From the NCBI GenBank assembly GCA_024734495.1, contig JALMQS010000258.1, forward strand, positions 124,001 through 188,000: a stretch of 64,000 nt of DNA, read 5' to 3'. This stretch comes from Forficula auricularia. Lineage: Eukaryota; Arthropoda; Insecta; Dermaptera; Forficulidae. The notes beneath the pieces are model-generated. The model had not been told where the DNA came from. It did no database searches and saw nothing but the letters and a program-made list of their open reading frames with translations. The first letter of the stretch is position 1; each line of letters opens with the position of its first letter. This document shows, one piece after another, positions 25,524 through 37,147 of this stretch. A program made the translations under genes and the position numbers.

Positions 25524-26841
25524 ATGTCTGTTAGTACCTTAGTATGTTAGTACTTTGCCAAATTTTTTATAAATACAATTGATTTTCATATTATTTTACA
25601 AAAAACAAATAAATAATTATACTTATACAATTAGTAACAAAATCTCTTAAATTTAATGCAATAAGTATTTAAAAGAATTTAAATTGAATTGGAATTACCA
25701 TTTATCGGAATATGATACTGTCAGGATGTGAAGGTTTCTTTGAACGTGTATTGCCATAGGCATACAGATTAATTAATCAAGTATATCCTGAGTCCTTTCA
25801 TCGTTCATAGAAACTGGAAAGCTTACCAGAAGGCCGTCCAAGAAGAATAAATCAGAGGGACACAACTATTCCAGGAGTATCATGATCTAAATCAAGACCT
25901 ATTCCTTCCACGCCATTTGCAAAAACTTCCTTTTCACCAAATTTTGCTTTTTCTAGCCCATAAACTGATGTGATCCCATCACTTATATTCTCCCTCTTTA
26001 TAGGATTATCAAATGTCTCAACTCTTTGCCTTATTATATGTTCTTGCTATCTCGGAAAAACTCATACTGTTCTTCATACACAATTCCTTACTTTACCAAT
26101 ACACGAGATTACTGTTGCTGACAATTTGAAAGATATGTTTAGCAATTTAGTTGTTTCAAATGACCTAACTTTTTGTGGTCAATTTAATTCACCAATGATT
26201 AAAGTTAGCAAAATGACAGTAGCAGACCCATTTCTTCGCTTTTTCACTTCTAATCAGTTGAAAACCTTGAGCAGTAGGTATCTACATAAGTTTTGATTAA
26301 AAGTGTCCATGTGTTCTAAGCTTGCTTATAAACTAACAAATTTCTACACCTCTTTCAAAATAAGTTTTTGAAGTGAATCTTCTTTAGAGACGTATCTGTT
26401 TGAATTTTTTGTTAGAATAAAAGGGAAATGATCCAATAGAGGAGAAATAAGATACAAGCCTTGAGGGGCATCTTGCTCCTGAACTCTATAGTGTGTTTTA
26501 GAATAATAATTTAAATTTCCTAATTTTAATATATTTTCTAAAGAAATTAGTATCTACAATATTTGAGAAAGCAAGATTGAATTTTTTCTCAAAATCAACT
26601 TGTGATATATAATTAATTAATTTTACGAACATGAATTTAGGTCATTTATCAAAGATTTTAATAGATATGTTTATATTGTATATAGGAGGGTCTTGTCCCC
26701 TCGAGAGTCAAACCCAAGCACTAGTAAGCTTTCCATATTTTATTTGTCATGAGCTATTAGTGGGTTTTTAAAATTAAAGTTTCACTTTCCCAGTAAACTT
26801 ATGTGGATGAGGCTTACACATTTTTCTATTGTTTGTTTATA
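25524..26841. other. Intergenic or gene-relic sequence with an unrecognised frame
   Basis: Less AT-skewed than its neighbours between 25690 and 26300. A plus-strand frame at 25970-26296 (108 codons) has balanced composition, and the minus strand over 25860-26020 also reads open ([13 protein letters not shown] visible). I recognise neither. A decayed coding relic of a transposon is possible. No splice or promoter evidence. Confidence 0.3.
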
Positions 26842-27590
26842 CAGGGTGGGGCATAAAGACCTCCCACCTTTTGAACAAGGTATAAAAAATGAAAAATTTA
26901 ACTAAAAAAAAAAACTGAATATATTTTTGAATTTTTTTTTTAAATATGTTTTAAACAAAAGGGGAGGAGGGCAGTCAAAAATGAAAATTCTACCCCTTTA
27001 GACCAAACTCAACCAAATTTTGTATACATATTCTGTAAAGCTCCAGAACAGGGGACAGCGAAACTGCGCTGGTCAGGGGGGTCAGCTGACCACCCTGAGA
27101 ATTTATCTAAGTATCCCATACCCCTCAGACCCCCCGATATACCTACCTCACTTTCATTCTTTTGACACCCCATGGCCTAAGATCGTTCCGCCGTGCCTGT
27201 CCCAGAAGGCTAGAAATGCAAAAATTAGCCAGCCAAAATGGGAGGGGATCAAAAATGAAAATTCTATCCCTTTTGAACAAACTTAACCAAATTTTGTATA
27301 CATAGGTTGAGTCGAGAAGTCCAGAATTTTCATTTTTTGGGGGTGAAAAATAGAACCTTCTAGCCCTTTGGCCAAACTCAACCAAATTTTGTATACATAG
27401 TTTGGTCAAGAAAGGGCTAGAATTTTCATTTTCGACCCCTCCCCCCATTTTTTGTCTGATATAATGTTTAAAACACATTTTAAAATAATATTTTATGTTC
27501 TTTTCAAAAATATATTCAGCATTTTCCTAAATCAATTTTTTCATTTTTTATACCACTTCAAAATGTGGGAGTTCTTATGCCCCCACCCTG
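26842..27590. mobile_element. TA-flanked MITE with CAGGGTGGGGCATAA ends and internal tandem units
   Basis: The ends are inverted repeats: CAGGGTGGGGCATAA at 26842 and its inverse ending CCCCACCCTG at 27590, with TA outside on both sides, as for Tc1/mariner-type MITEs. Internal sequence repeats a unit containing CCAAATTTTGTATACATA at least three times (27013, 27286, 27384). The same unit occurs in the 1.8-kb family, so modules are shared between families. The frames at 27020-27286 and 27143-27478 read through these units and are not genes. Lies about 65 bp downstream of the complexin 3' exon. Confidence 0.75.
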
Positions 27591-27654
27591 TATACCGTTA
27601 AACACTAATATCAAAATTTTGTAATAGAGATTTATATAGAATATGGATACTCAC

Positions 27655-27704
27655 TTTAGAGGAGGCGAGGGCTTCGTCGCAGTCGCTTAACGAGTTCCTG
27701 GGCA
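27655..27704 (-). other. Complexin 3'UTR segment ending at a splice donor
   Basis: After the stop codon the minus strand stays GC-rich for 50 nt and then meets CTCTAAA|GTGAGT, a strong donor, followed at once by AT-rich sequence. The composition break coincides with the donor, which suggests the exon is 27655-27778 and that the 3'UTR continues in a further exon (candidate at 10751). Confidence 0.55.
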
Positions 27705-27778
27705 CTACTGGAGAACACATTTGCTCTCGATTTGCGATTTGAATTCGCTCACTTGTGTTTCTATCGAATTTTTTAACT
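27705..27778 (-). CDS. cpx: Complexin, C-terminal coding exon (CaaX-type ending CVLQ)
   Basis: Encodes the last 24 residues of complexin (the first residue, Lys, is split across the splice junction). Translation begins (K)LKNSIETQVSEF and ends KSQIESKCVLQ, then TAG. This matches the C-terminus of insect complexin, an amphipathic segment ending in a CaaX box whose Cys is farnesylated; it helps localise the protein to synaptic vesicle membranes. The acceptor CCCGTGCAG ends at 27779. The exon starts with the last two bases of a codon (phase 1), matching the phase left by the donor at 57349. C, V, L, Q are at the last four positions. Directly downstream are a putative 3'UTR donor and then a MITE. 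Confidence 0.9.
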
Positions 27779-28216
27779 CTGCACGGGAAAGTAAAAACAA
27801 ATACAAACGATTAGACTCTAGAAAATAGAATAATATTTAATATATTGAAAATAAATAAATAATTGAAAATTGAAAAAAAAAACCGTAGCAAAAAAAGATC
27901 ATTTGTTTTTAATGTGGATATTTCATGAACAAAGTTTAATAATTTTTTATTTTATTTTTTTTTAAATTTTGAGAATTTTAAATATGTAAGTAGGCATTTT
28001 ATTCTAATTGGATCTTTTGTTTTTGGAGATTGTGAATTCAATAGGATACTTTGGGAATCTTTATTGTGAAAGTAATTGTTTTCGAATTCATTATAAATAA
28101 TCAAAGAAAAAAGTTAAAAAATTTCAAGATTCCTTTATACTTATCAATTCAACTTTTTTGTTATCAGGAGGAACTTTTTCCGTATTTCTGTTCTTGAGTT
28201 ATCGTGAGTATCGAGC

Positions 28217-28386
28217 AATGAACAAATTCGGGCCATCTCTTGAATAAAATAATAAAATAAATGATTTTTTTTAAATTTTCTTACTAAAAATCGGTTTTTA
28301 TTGCAACATCTATAAAAAATAGACTATCAAAAATTAAAAAAAAATTGATTTATTTTATTCAAGAGATGGCCTCGATTTTGTTCATT
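28217..28386. mobile_element. Small foldback/MITE (about 170 bp)
   Basis: Terminal inverted repeats of about 37 bp: AATGAACAAATTCGGGCC at left, inverted at right (GGCCTCGATTTTGTTCATT). Interior is AT-rich. No coding capacity; superfamily not assigned. Confidence 0.7.
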
Positions 28387-28783
28387 TCTATTTATTTATT
28401 TTTTTAATACGTAACGTTCTAATAAGATTTTGGCCAAATTGGGTTTCAGAATTTAATTTCTAAAGCTAAGGTCAGGCAAAGTTAATATTATTATTATTTT
28501 TTATTATATAGGACATGAATGATAACTGCCAATTCTTTCTTGAAATAAAATGAAAAGGTACAAAATTTAAAAAGTCCGAATTGTGACTGACATTCAGGAA
28601 AACGATTTTTTTAATTTTTATATAACAAATTGAAATGAATTAGATTTAAGGATTTTTAAGAAATTGTATCTTAAACAACTATGCTTAAGACCCTTTAATT
28701 TTCTTAAGTATCATTCATTGTTTAATCGAAAAAAAAGACATAAATTTCCCAATGGGTTTTATTAAGATTTTGAAAAAAATGCT

Positions 28784-28980
28784 AATTTTTTTTTTTTGGC
28801 TTTTCGGCCTTTCTAGCCATAAGCCCAATTACGATACCTGGCCATATTTTTAAAATTTGTCTCTACCCCCGGGGTCAGATTTTAGCTGGCTGCCTCGAGT
28901 CGGATTCGAACCCGGGTCCCCGGTTAGCTCCCTGTCACGCTACCGCCTAGCCTACCGACCCCCCGAAAAAAAAAAAAAAA
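28784..28980 (-). mobile_element. tRNA-derived SINE, family A
   Basis: On the minus strand the head reads GGGGGGTCGGTAGGCTAGGC and contains the B box GGGTTCGAATCCGACTCGAG, followed by the family body CTGACCCCGGGG and the tail GCTAGAAAGGCCGAAAAGCC. Direct repeats AAAAAAATGCT flank at 28773-28783 and 28981-28991. Same family as 47161-47359 and 47764-47928. Pol III transcription from the internal boxes is expected for the family. Confidence 0.85.
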
Positions 28981-29741
28981 AAAAAAATGCTTTAATAAAG
29001 GATTAAGAAAAATTGTAATATTAATTAAAATTTTTAATCAAAAGATCAATTAGTCTACGACTAAATTACTAGCCTCTAATATTTCACTCTAATCCGTTCT
29101 TTTATTGAGTTTTTTATACTTTGATTTATAATATAGTAGTAAATCACTTTGAAAACAATACTAGAGTAATCTATATAGATGTAGAAAAAAAAAGAGGTCA
29201 AGTAGATTTTTTTTGCTACGGTGATTACAAACACATACAAAGAGCCACATACAGAGCATTAGCAATGGATGGTGAATAATTTTTCTGTTTTTTTTTTTTT
29301 TCTTATCAGGGAATTTTTCAAGTGACGGCGATAGAGAGGAAGGAAAGAAGCCAACGAAATCGTGTCTGCGTGCTTATGTACGTGCAAGAGGGTGTGCGCC
29401 CCTCGTCAACATAGCGGTTGATGGGTGCGTGGGTGGGAAATGGGGAAGAATAAAGCATTTAAGTCATTGATATACAATGAATAAAGCGCAGTTCTTAATC
29501 ATAGGGAAAAAAATTCGGAAGTAGAGAATTATAAAGAAAAAATCTTAATAGATATGGGTATACCAATATGCCGTCGGTATACCAATATGGCGTCCCACTT
29601 ACTGTTCCAAAGCAATATCTTCTTTGGTCTATATAATTTTAAAATTTGACGAATATTATAGACAAAATAATTATATTTTTAGAATTTTGAGGATTCGGTA
29701 AACCGAAATTCCTTGAGTTTTGATAATTTGGCCATTTTTAC

Positions 29742-29990
29742 TTTACAGGGTATGGTCAAGTATTTTTATCGTGCATGAAAAAGTTTTTTTTTCTTCCGCT
29801 TTTCGAAATATCTCAAAAACTTGTTGATATAAAAAAACAGGCGAAAACATGACGTTTTGATCTACAAGAAAGCCTTATAGGGTGAACATTTTACGATATT
29901 TTACGAGATATTACATATTTTGTCAAAATATCTGTTAGTTTGTCTGCGCGTTACCAGATTTTGTGTACGCTCTGGCTTAAAAACTAGAAG
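29742..29990 (+). repeat. Fragment of the 1.8-kb family (TACCATACAGGG module)
   Basis: TTTACAGGGTATGGTCAAGTA through TTTGTCTGCGCGTTACCAG follows the same order as in the other copies, strongly diverged. Confidence 0.6.
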
Positions 29991-30130
29991 AAAACGATAT
30001 CTTTCAAAGTTTTATTTTAAATATGGAAGCTGATGTTATTTCTATTTTAAATGGAAATGGCAGAGCGTAATTTTAGTAGTAAAATAAATATTTTAAAGTC
30101 CATAAATGTACAAATTGATTTGTAAATTAA

Positions 30131-30263
30131 AGGAAACAATAAAAGAGTGTGTCTTCTGCTGGAAAAATATATTTTTTAATTTATTTTTCCAGCAGAAGAC
30201 ACACTCTATTATTGACTCCTTTTATAAAAAATCTGCCTACTCGGCAAAAAAGAAATTTTCAAT
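30131..30263. mobile_element. Short foldback, TTTGCCGAG family, 16-bp direct repeats
   Basis: Arms AGAGTGTGTCTTCTGCTGG and inverse meet at 30174-30182. Direct repeats TTGATTTGTAAATTAA flank at 30115-30130 and 30264-30279. Compared with the copies at 13231 and 50217 the left end is truncated and the middle is missing. Confidence 0.75.
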
Positions 30264-30279
30264 TTGATTTGTAAATTAA

Positions 30280-31195
30280 TCACGAGGATATTGCATTGGA
30301 ACAAATTGGTTGGAAGAAGATATATGAAAATTATATATGAATAAAATTTGATATTCATGAAATTTAGTTATTTATTTTATTTTATAATTATAATTAATTT
30401 TCACATGGGCGACTTCATTAATATTTATACTTACAAGAGAGAGGAGAATCCAATATACCTACTAACAAAATAAGGCAATTTATAAATAGAATATCGATCG
30501 TAGTTGTAGACACATGAAATTAGCTTTAAATGCAGAATCTATTTATACATTATATTCAGTGATGTAATTAAATTTAAATTATTAATTAGAAATAATTGAA
30601 TCAATTACGTAATAGCTAATTATATTAATTTTGTTTGGGAATAACTTAACATCACATTATTAAACTAAAATTACCATTATATTTTTTTGGAATATAATAA
30701 TAATCAATATGCGGATGATTACTTTAATGAAACTTTCGTTTGAGTTTGTTTGTTATATCAGTCGTTTTTGTTGAAATTTTGTAGTTATTTAGGTAAGAAT
30801 TCTATTTTATGGCAGCTCTAGCTCGTGGTGAAATCGAATTAGAATTAACAATCAATTAATCAAGAATAAATGCTTTTCTGAATCTGTTTGTATTTTTTTT
30901 TCACTATATATATGTAATTATTTTTTGTCGTCGTTTTTTTGTTTATTTGAGACTATACTTTCGAAAGGTTTGTATTCATCTTCCGTACTATTTCACTGTA
31001 CACGATTTCCCTATCTTGAGCATCAAATTGATGTTTCAAGCTATAGGTATTTAACTTAACTTATTTAACTTTAATTTAACTTTGAGCCAGCGATTGAATA
31101 TTCACTTGGTTTCGAATAGAGATGATTCCGTTAACGTACAGTGAAGAGATGCTATTATAACCCGAATGAATATTCAATTGCTAATTAGAAAACAA
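30280..31195. other. AT-rich intronic DNA
   Basis: No exon or element recognised. Confidence 0.5.
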
Positions 31196-31345
31196 ATTTA
31201 ATTTTTATGAAAAATTCTGAAGATGAAGGTAAGCCTTCGAATCTATGTATACTCTCAAATAAATCAAATTATTATTATATATGTATATTTATTTTCATCA
31301 AGCAAAGGTCACTTGTATTGATTTACTCTTATAAATGAAACAATT
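31195..31345 (+). repeat. Uninterrupted copy of the repeat split at 1558-2400
   Basis: GATGAAGGTAAGCCTTCGAA hairpin followed by ACTCTCAAATAAATC and then TTTATTTTCATCAAGCAAAGG; the order matches the two halves flanking the 1865-2310 foldback. Confidence 0.55.
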
Positions 31346-31585
31346 CAGCTTATTCGCGGAAAGATTAATTGAAAATTGATCCTTAGGTTTTGGGAACTAT
31401 TTTATAATACTTATATACTGTTTATTTAGCAAGGTTTCGCCTATGAATGATGCTTTTTAAGGCTTTGAACTTAATAATAAATAGGCTTACGATTTGACAG
31501 GGATTGACTCGGTTTGAAAGTAAGGTTCAGGTGTCCCGGTAAGTTTGTCATTTTGTACCGGTTATTTGGAAAGAATTAAGTATTG

Positions 31586-31735
31586 TACTAGATGAAGGAG
31601 GAGGCATCAGCCAAAGATGGAATCACTGGGTTCAATAAAATACCTTTAATAAGACGTTTAGGTCTGTGATTCCATCTGGCTGATATCTCCTCCTTCATCT
31701 AGTACAGTTTCATCACAGCCACGAACTCTAACAAT
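31586..31735. mobile_element. Small foldback element with 14-bp direct repeats
   Basis: Arms GTACTAGATGAAGGAGGAGG and inverse CTCCTCCTTCATCTAGTAC; extra unpaired tail CAGTTTCATCACAGCCACG at the right. Direct repeats AGAATTAAGTATTG lie at 31572-31585 and 31736-31749. Duplication length and an unpaired tail resemble retroposition. Confidence 0.75.
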
Positions 31736-32504
31736 AGAATTAAGTATTGCCTTGGCAAAGTTAATTGTGAACTAAATTTTAGCTGATATCTAGACGTGAT
31801 TAAAAATAGAAAGAAATAGAAGAAAAAATAAAAAAAATTTCAAGACTAGATGCGCTTGCTAGTTAGTGCCGCAACAAGTAATTTCTTTTGAACATTTTCG
31901 TCTGAATTTTAATCAAGTCCGATTTGATCTCTCTCTATAAAGAGTATCGTTTTGTCCGAGTGCAAAAGGCCATTCCTAGAATAATAGAAATTAAGAAATT
32001 GATCTCTATTAGTCTGAAACAGGTCTGGACAGGTATGTGGCCAGGTATGAACTTGTAATTGGCACTCTTGCAATACATCTTAGCTCTAAAGAAAGAGAGA
32101 GATGATTATTTTCGCGCTCTTTATAGTTATTTTACTCGATCAGATTCTAATGAAAGAATCGCTCAGGCGCACATTAAATAATAAAAAAGTGAAATTTTTT
32201 TAAAACTCAGTACACTAGAGCTGCCCTAGTAATTGTTAATAAATTTAAATAAAAATTGTTCATATTTATGGCTATCCTATAAAATCCACTTAAAAAACAA
32301 TAATTCAAAAAATATTTCCTTCCTTTTGAACCAGATATTTCAAAATATAATCAGTGGGTACTATGTATTGATACAAACGAACTTTTTGAATTTCCGTTCT
32401 TGGGCTATCGTTCAGACACACAAAGAGAATATAATCATTGTTAAAAAATATTTTTATCTGCGTTTCAGACATTTTAAAGCACAATAATAGATATTAAACA
32501 GAAA

Positions 32505-32750
32505 TATTTGAAATCAAAATATTTCGTCGCCGTAATAGTAAACAACTCCTCTTTGATTTTCAATTTAACACTTGTTTTAGCTCAATTAGTACTCGAATTA
32601 TAACTAAAAAAACTAAAACTACGTGATTATAAAAGATAATGAGCTTATAATAGATAAAAACATAAGGTATTAGTTTTTTAGTTATAACTCGAGTTGTAAT
32701 TGAACTAAATACAAGTCGTAATTTGAAAATCAAAGAGGAAGATGTTTTCT
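32505..32750. mobile_element. Partial copy of the 620-bp foldback at 56361
   Basis: Contains AATATTTGAAATCAAAATATTT, CTCTTTGATTTTCAATTT and the central GAGTTATAACT-type palindrome in the same order as 56545-56790; the outer arms are absent. A SINE follows directly. Confidence 0.7.
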
Positions 32751-32756
32751 AGTCCG

Positions 32757-33229
32757 GCCTCCTGGTGTAATGGTCAGCATCTCTGGCTGGCAACCCGGAG
32801 GTCTCGGGTTCGATTCCCGGCTATACCCAGACATTTTTTCTGTAAGTATAGGGTCTGGTAATAAAAATTAAGTGGGAGATAAATTTAACCTAATTTATCG
32901 CGCGGAGAATTTGCCACTGCTCGAAGCCCTTAAAAACTTAGTAAATTGGATTGTATCTAACTTTCTGAGATTTGGCTCGTGATTTCGGCTTCTTTCCTTC
33001 TACTCTGTTCTTTCACGATGAAGGGGCCACCCCATAGAGGCCTTTAGGGGATGCACTTTCTTGGTGTATCTCCTTCTCACATCAATATCATTAAAAAAAA
33101 AAAAGTGATTCCGGCTTCTTTCCTACTACTTGTTCTTTCACGATGAAGGGGCCATCCCATAGAGGCCTTTAGGGATGCACCTTCCGGTGTATCTCCTTCT
33201 CACATCAATATCATTAAAAAAAAAAAAAG
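32757..33229 (+). mobile_element. tRNA-derived SINE, family C, with duplicated 3' body
   Basis: The head carries an A box (TGGTGTAATGGTCAGCA) and B box (GGGTTCGATTCC) of a tRNA-like sequence starting near 32757. The body runs to ATCAATATCATT and an A run at 33093-33104. The last 130 bp (ATTCCGGCTTCTTTCC... to ATCAATATCATT plus A run) is then repeated at 33107-33229. No intact cloverleaf anticodon arm, so not a tRNA gene. Confidence 0.8.
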
Positions 33230-34441
33230 AGTCGAGTTTAAAGCCTTAGAAAATCTCATTCATAAGCGAAAGGTTGATGATAACAGTATATAAAAATTGT
33301 TCTCGTCTCCTAAGAATAATTATAATCATACAATAATTACAGAACACGAAATCTACCTAATTTCTTTTTAATTTTCGTTTGAAATTAAGTCTCTGTGGAA
33401 ATGATAATCTCTATTTAATTTAGAACAGGCTTAATTTCCATAGGTAGTTTTCCCCTTTAATTATTTGACATGGTTGAACATGGGCTAGTTAAAAAATCCC
33501 AGGTCTATGATTATTTAAATTTTCTTCTAAAAACATTAATTACGTTTATCTGTTTGGATTTCGGCCCGATCCAATATTTTCATTACAAATCATTTTGGTG
33601 TTGTTGTTTCATTATCTTGCCTGATTGTTAAACACGAATTATCTGTCCATTTGTTGTTTCACAGATTCATTAAAATTCCACCTAACAGAGAAATTTTTTA
33701 TAGATTAATCGATGTTAAGAAAAAAACTTTCTAAAGATTTTAATTCATTAAAAAAGTTGATTAAAAAAAATACTTAAACTCTTAATTTAAGTAAATCTTC
33801 AAGGAGGAAAAAGTCTTGGATATTAAATAGCATGCTGTTTGGGTCATTTAATTTCTCCTTAAAAGTTTACTAACCATAAAATCTAAGATAAAAACAACAT
33901 TCTTGACGCTTAATACAAAGTAGAGGATAAAACGAAACATTTTTCCACCCTATATTTAATGAATCAAAAAATTATTTTATAACTAAGAAACAGATCATCA
34001 AAATTAGATCTCATTAAAAAAAAGTTAAATTTGTATTTCATTTAAAGTAGACCACAAGTGTGTCTAATTTAAAACTTTATGAATAATTAATTTGACCATC
34101 AGAAATAAATATTTTTTTTTGCCATTTTTTATAACTTTTTCAACCTTAAATAAAGTAAAGTATGGGAAACGACATGTGGGATATAACATATTTAATGATC
34201 CCGGAATCATGGACAAGAGAAAATTTCAAAGGATATTTTATGTACATATATCAAACTGAAAATAAAATTCTAAATTAAATCATATTAAGTATTTTTAGAA
34301 AAATTAAACATTTGTTTTAATTTTTTTTTTCTTAAAGTAATTGAACCGCGAAAGTTGAATAATATATTCAATAATTTCTGATGTTAATTCTACATATCTA
34401 TAAATTATTGAATATATTATTTAACTTTCACTGTTCAATTA
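33230..34441. other. AT-rich intronic DNA
   Basis: No feature recognised. Confidence 0.5.
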
Positions 34442-34453
34442 CTTTTAGTAAAT

Positions 34454-34919
34454 TAAGTGGATATCGATGAGGCAGTCCAAAAAAAAGAAGAAGATAATTT
34501 ACACTATCTTTTTATTCATAAAACCGACGTTTCAGAGGCTATTCCCTCCTTCTTCAGGGTTTTCAAAAGTCAGTGAAGGAAATCCAATGCGACATTCCCC
34601 TCTGTCTCCTCTTTCAGTGGCAGTAACAATAATATATTGTATTTCATTCTCAGCAGAATTATAATGTAGTAATTCTGCTGAGAATGAAATACAATATATT
34701 ATTGTTACTGCCACTGAAAGAGGCGACAGAGGGGAATGTCGCATTGATTTTCTTTCACTGACTTTTTGAAAATCATGAAGAAGGAGGGAATAGCCTCCGA
34801 AACGTCGGTTTTATGAATAAAAAGATAGTGTAAATTATCTTCTTCTTTTTTTTTTTTGGACTGCCTCATCGATATCCACTTAATTCACTTATCAGCCCCT
34901 CTCCAAAAATTACTCCAAA
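34454..34919. mobile_element. Foldback element, CCGACGTTTCGG family, 466 bp, 12-bp direct repeats
   Basis: Nearly perfect palindrome centred near 34669 (ATTCTGCTGAGAATG arms). Direct repeats CTTTTAGTAAAT lie at 34442-34453 and 34920-34931. The left arm is truncated relative to the right, which continues with TTCACTTATCAGCCCC; the copy at 14777 shows that sequence on its left. Both strands give the same frame (MRHSPLSPLSVAV at 34532-34744 minus and within 34467-34664 plus), a simple effect of the palindrome, not a gene. Confidence 0.85.
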
Positions 34920-35233
34920 CTTTTAGTAAATATTTTATTAAGTTACAAATTTTTTCAGTTAAAAATGACTTAAAAAACCATTTAAGATTAGGTAATTGTA
35001 ATTTCCAACAGATCTAGATTCTTGGCATCTGTACTGGATTAGTTGAACCATACTTAATCAATTAACAGATCAAAATAGTTACAGAAAGAGAAAAGAGAGC
35101 CCGAATGTGGTCTACTTAAAAAAAACCTTCCAAATCTAGATGATGGCCTAGCTCATCACCAGGGACCAATGTTGCAATTTTCAGAGCGAATAAGGTTAGC
35201 GAAAGAAATCGGGTAAGTGCAGTCTCGCTAGAT

Positions 35234-36099
35234 CAGTGTTTCCCAACCTTTTTTGTGCCATGCCCCACCTAAGGCTTTCTAAAATTCTTATGATCCCTAA
35301 GAAAAATTTCTTATAAAAGACACATTTTTTTGTTATTTATATAATTATATAGGGTTACAAAAAAACCATGTCAAGGGTTTTTATAAAATTTTTCCCACAA
35401 TAAAATCCAAACGTGATTAAGATAAGACAATGTTGTAAATATGGACATGGGAAGCGAGTGTTGCTTGATGACCAAATTATTGTAAAAATAATTATGTAAA
35501 TTTAAATTTGAAAATAAAAACATTTTATTAAAAAAAAAAAAAATATATTAACATATATATTTAAATGTATATTTTCAAATTAATTTTTTCATGGAACGCA
35601 ATTTTTAGGCCCGTTTGATATGAGACGCGAAAGAATTGTCTCTCTAACTATAAGTTTCTCCGCTATGAGTTTAACAGATGGCAGCACTTGATGGTTACGC
35701 CTGTATTTAGACAACCTGAACAGACGCTGGCAGTGAATGATCAGATGAGCCTTTCAATAGATTTATTTATACTGAATACACATGTGTAGTCAAATTTTAT
35801 TAAAAAAAAAAAAAAAAAAAAAATGGCTAAAAATAAATAAAAAAATATTCATAATCCAAAATAATGTATGTGTTATAATTAATTTAATAAGAAGTGAATT
35901 AAAATGCATATTTAAATGTATTTGACACATTTACCCCACCGCAAAATAACATATTTTTTCCATTTGAAAAATTTTTCTGGAAAAAGTGTTATACGCTTCT
36001 AAAATTGAAATAATTAAAAATAAAACACAAATACATACAACTAGGTCATGTTAGAATTGCCCCCCTTAACAATCAAATGGGCCCCTCGTGGAAACACTG
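35234..36099. mobile_element. hAT-superfamily non-autonomous element (866 bp)
   Basis: Ends CAGTGTTTCCCAACC and, inverted at the right, CAGTGTTTCCACGAGG. Flanking 8-bp duplication CGCTAGAT (35226-35233) and CGCTAAAT (36100-36107), one mismatch. CAGTGTTTCCC ends with 8-bp duplications are typical of hAT. No transposase; internal A runs at 35529-35543 and 35799-35823. Confidence 0.85.
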
Positions 36100-36107
36100 C
36101 GCTAAAT

Positions 36108-37060
36108 TGTCCCATCATTTAGGCCTTGTCTCTGCACTTAAAATCTCAGAGGCCCTGGTGTTGAGCGGGTTTATCCTTCAATTGTTGTGGTGTCAGTGTC
36201 ACATATAATTCGATACATTGTTTTTTCCGAATTAAATTTTTGTACAGAATACCCTCTTTATACCCATTCATTATAGTGATAAAATAGAAACTAGAAATAA
36301 TAAATTTATATAAGACTACATTTTTTAAATCCATGAAACATTAAAATCTAAATCTGTCTTGTTCATTACCATACCAAGTTTTTTTTTATCTAACTATAGG
36401 GACTCATAAATCTTAATTTTTTTTTATTTGATACGTGATAAAATAGTAAGAAAATGAATAAACAAGAAACCAACAAACAGCTACGTAAATTAATCATTTA
36501 TTCATGTCCCCAGATAATTCTTAAAACGGACTTTATTTATAAATCAAATAATTTAAAATTATACAAGTAAATAAATAATGCAAGGACAGAACGAGAGTAA
36601 ATGAAATTAATTTTAAGATTTTTTTAAACCTTTTTTCCATCCATTTAGATCAAAGTTGTTTTCTTTCATTCTCGCGAACGAATGATTTTTGTTTTATTCA
36701 TTCGGAAATAAATTCACTTGCTAATACTTTTTATAAATAAAAATTCGAGACTTAATTTCTTTATCTGATTGATTCAATTGAATGTTTATTTAAAGGAAAA
36801 TTATTTATTAACGCGAAATATTTGAAGGATTAGATTTTATCGATCGACCTGATTTCTTTGACGAGAGATTTCGCGAAAAAAAATAATAAATAAAAAATAT
36901 TAAAATACAAAGAGAAAGGGATTCTTGAATCGCGTGTCTGTTTTAAATGAACTCACGGGTGCCAACATTCACTTTGTAGTACTAACCAACTAACTCAACT
37001 TAACAAAAAAATATAATAAAAATATACATTAAAACCACATTGAATTTTTAAGATTTCCAA
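36108..37060. other. AT-rich intronic DNA
   Basis: No exon or complete element recognised. The frame at 36146-36334 has no domain. Confidence 0.5.
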
Positions 37061-37147
37061 TTGCCGATAGAAATAAGACTTTTAATTTTCTAAGAAAATC
37101 ACAAGAGGGGTTGTCATCTATTAGATCCAAGATGGAATGGATTATTT

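Noticed and set aside
25970..26296. 108-codon frame as a host gene
   Set aside because: Balanced composition, but no recognisable domain, no splice or promoter signals, and the opposite strand is equally open in part. Left as unrecognised.
29320..29440. GC-richer stretch as an extra complexin exon
   Set aside because: No frame resembles complexin and no matched acceptor/donor pair in phase 1.
32757..32830. tRNA gene
   Set aside because: A and B boxes are present but the anticodon arm does not fold cleanly and a SINE body with A-tail follows. The same holds for the other tRNA-like heads at 28960, 47161, 47764, 60590 and 63780.
34467..34744. Same protein frame found on both strands
   Set aside because: The sequence is a palindrome, so identical frames arise automatically; no evidence of a gene.
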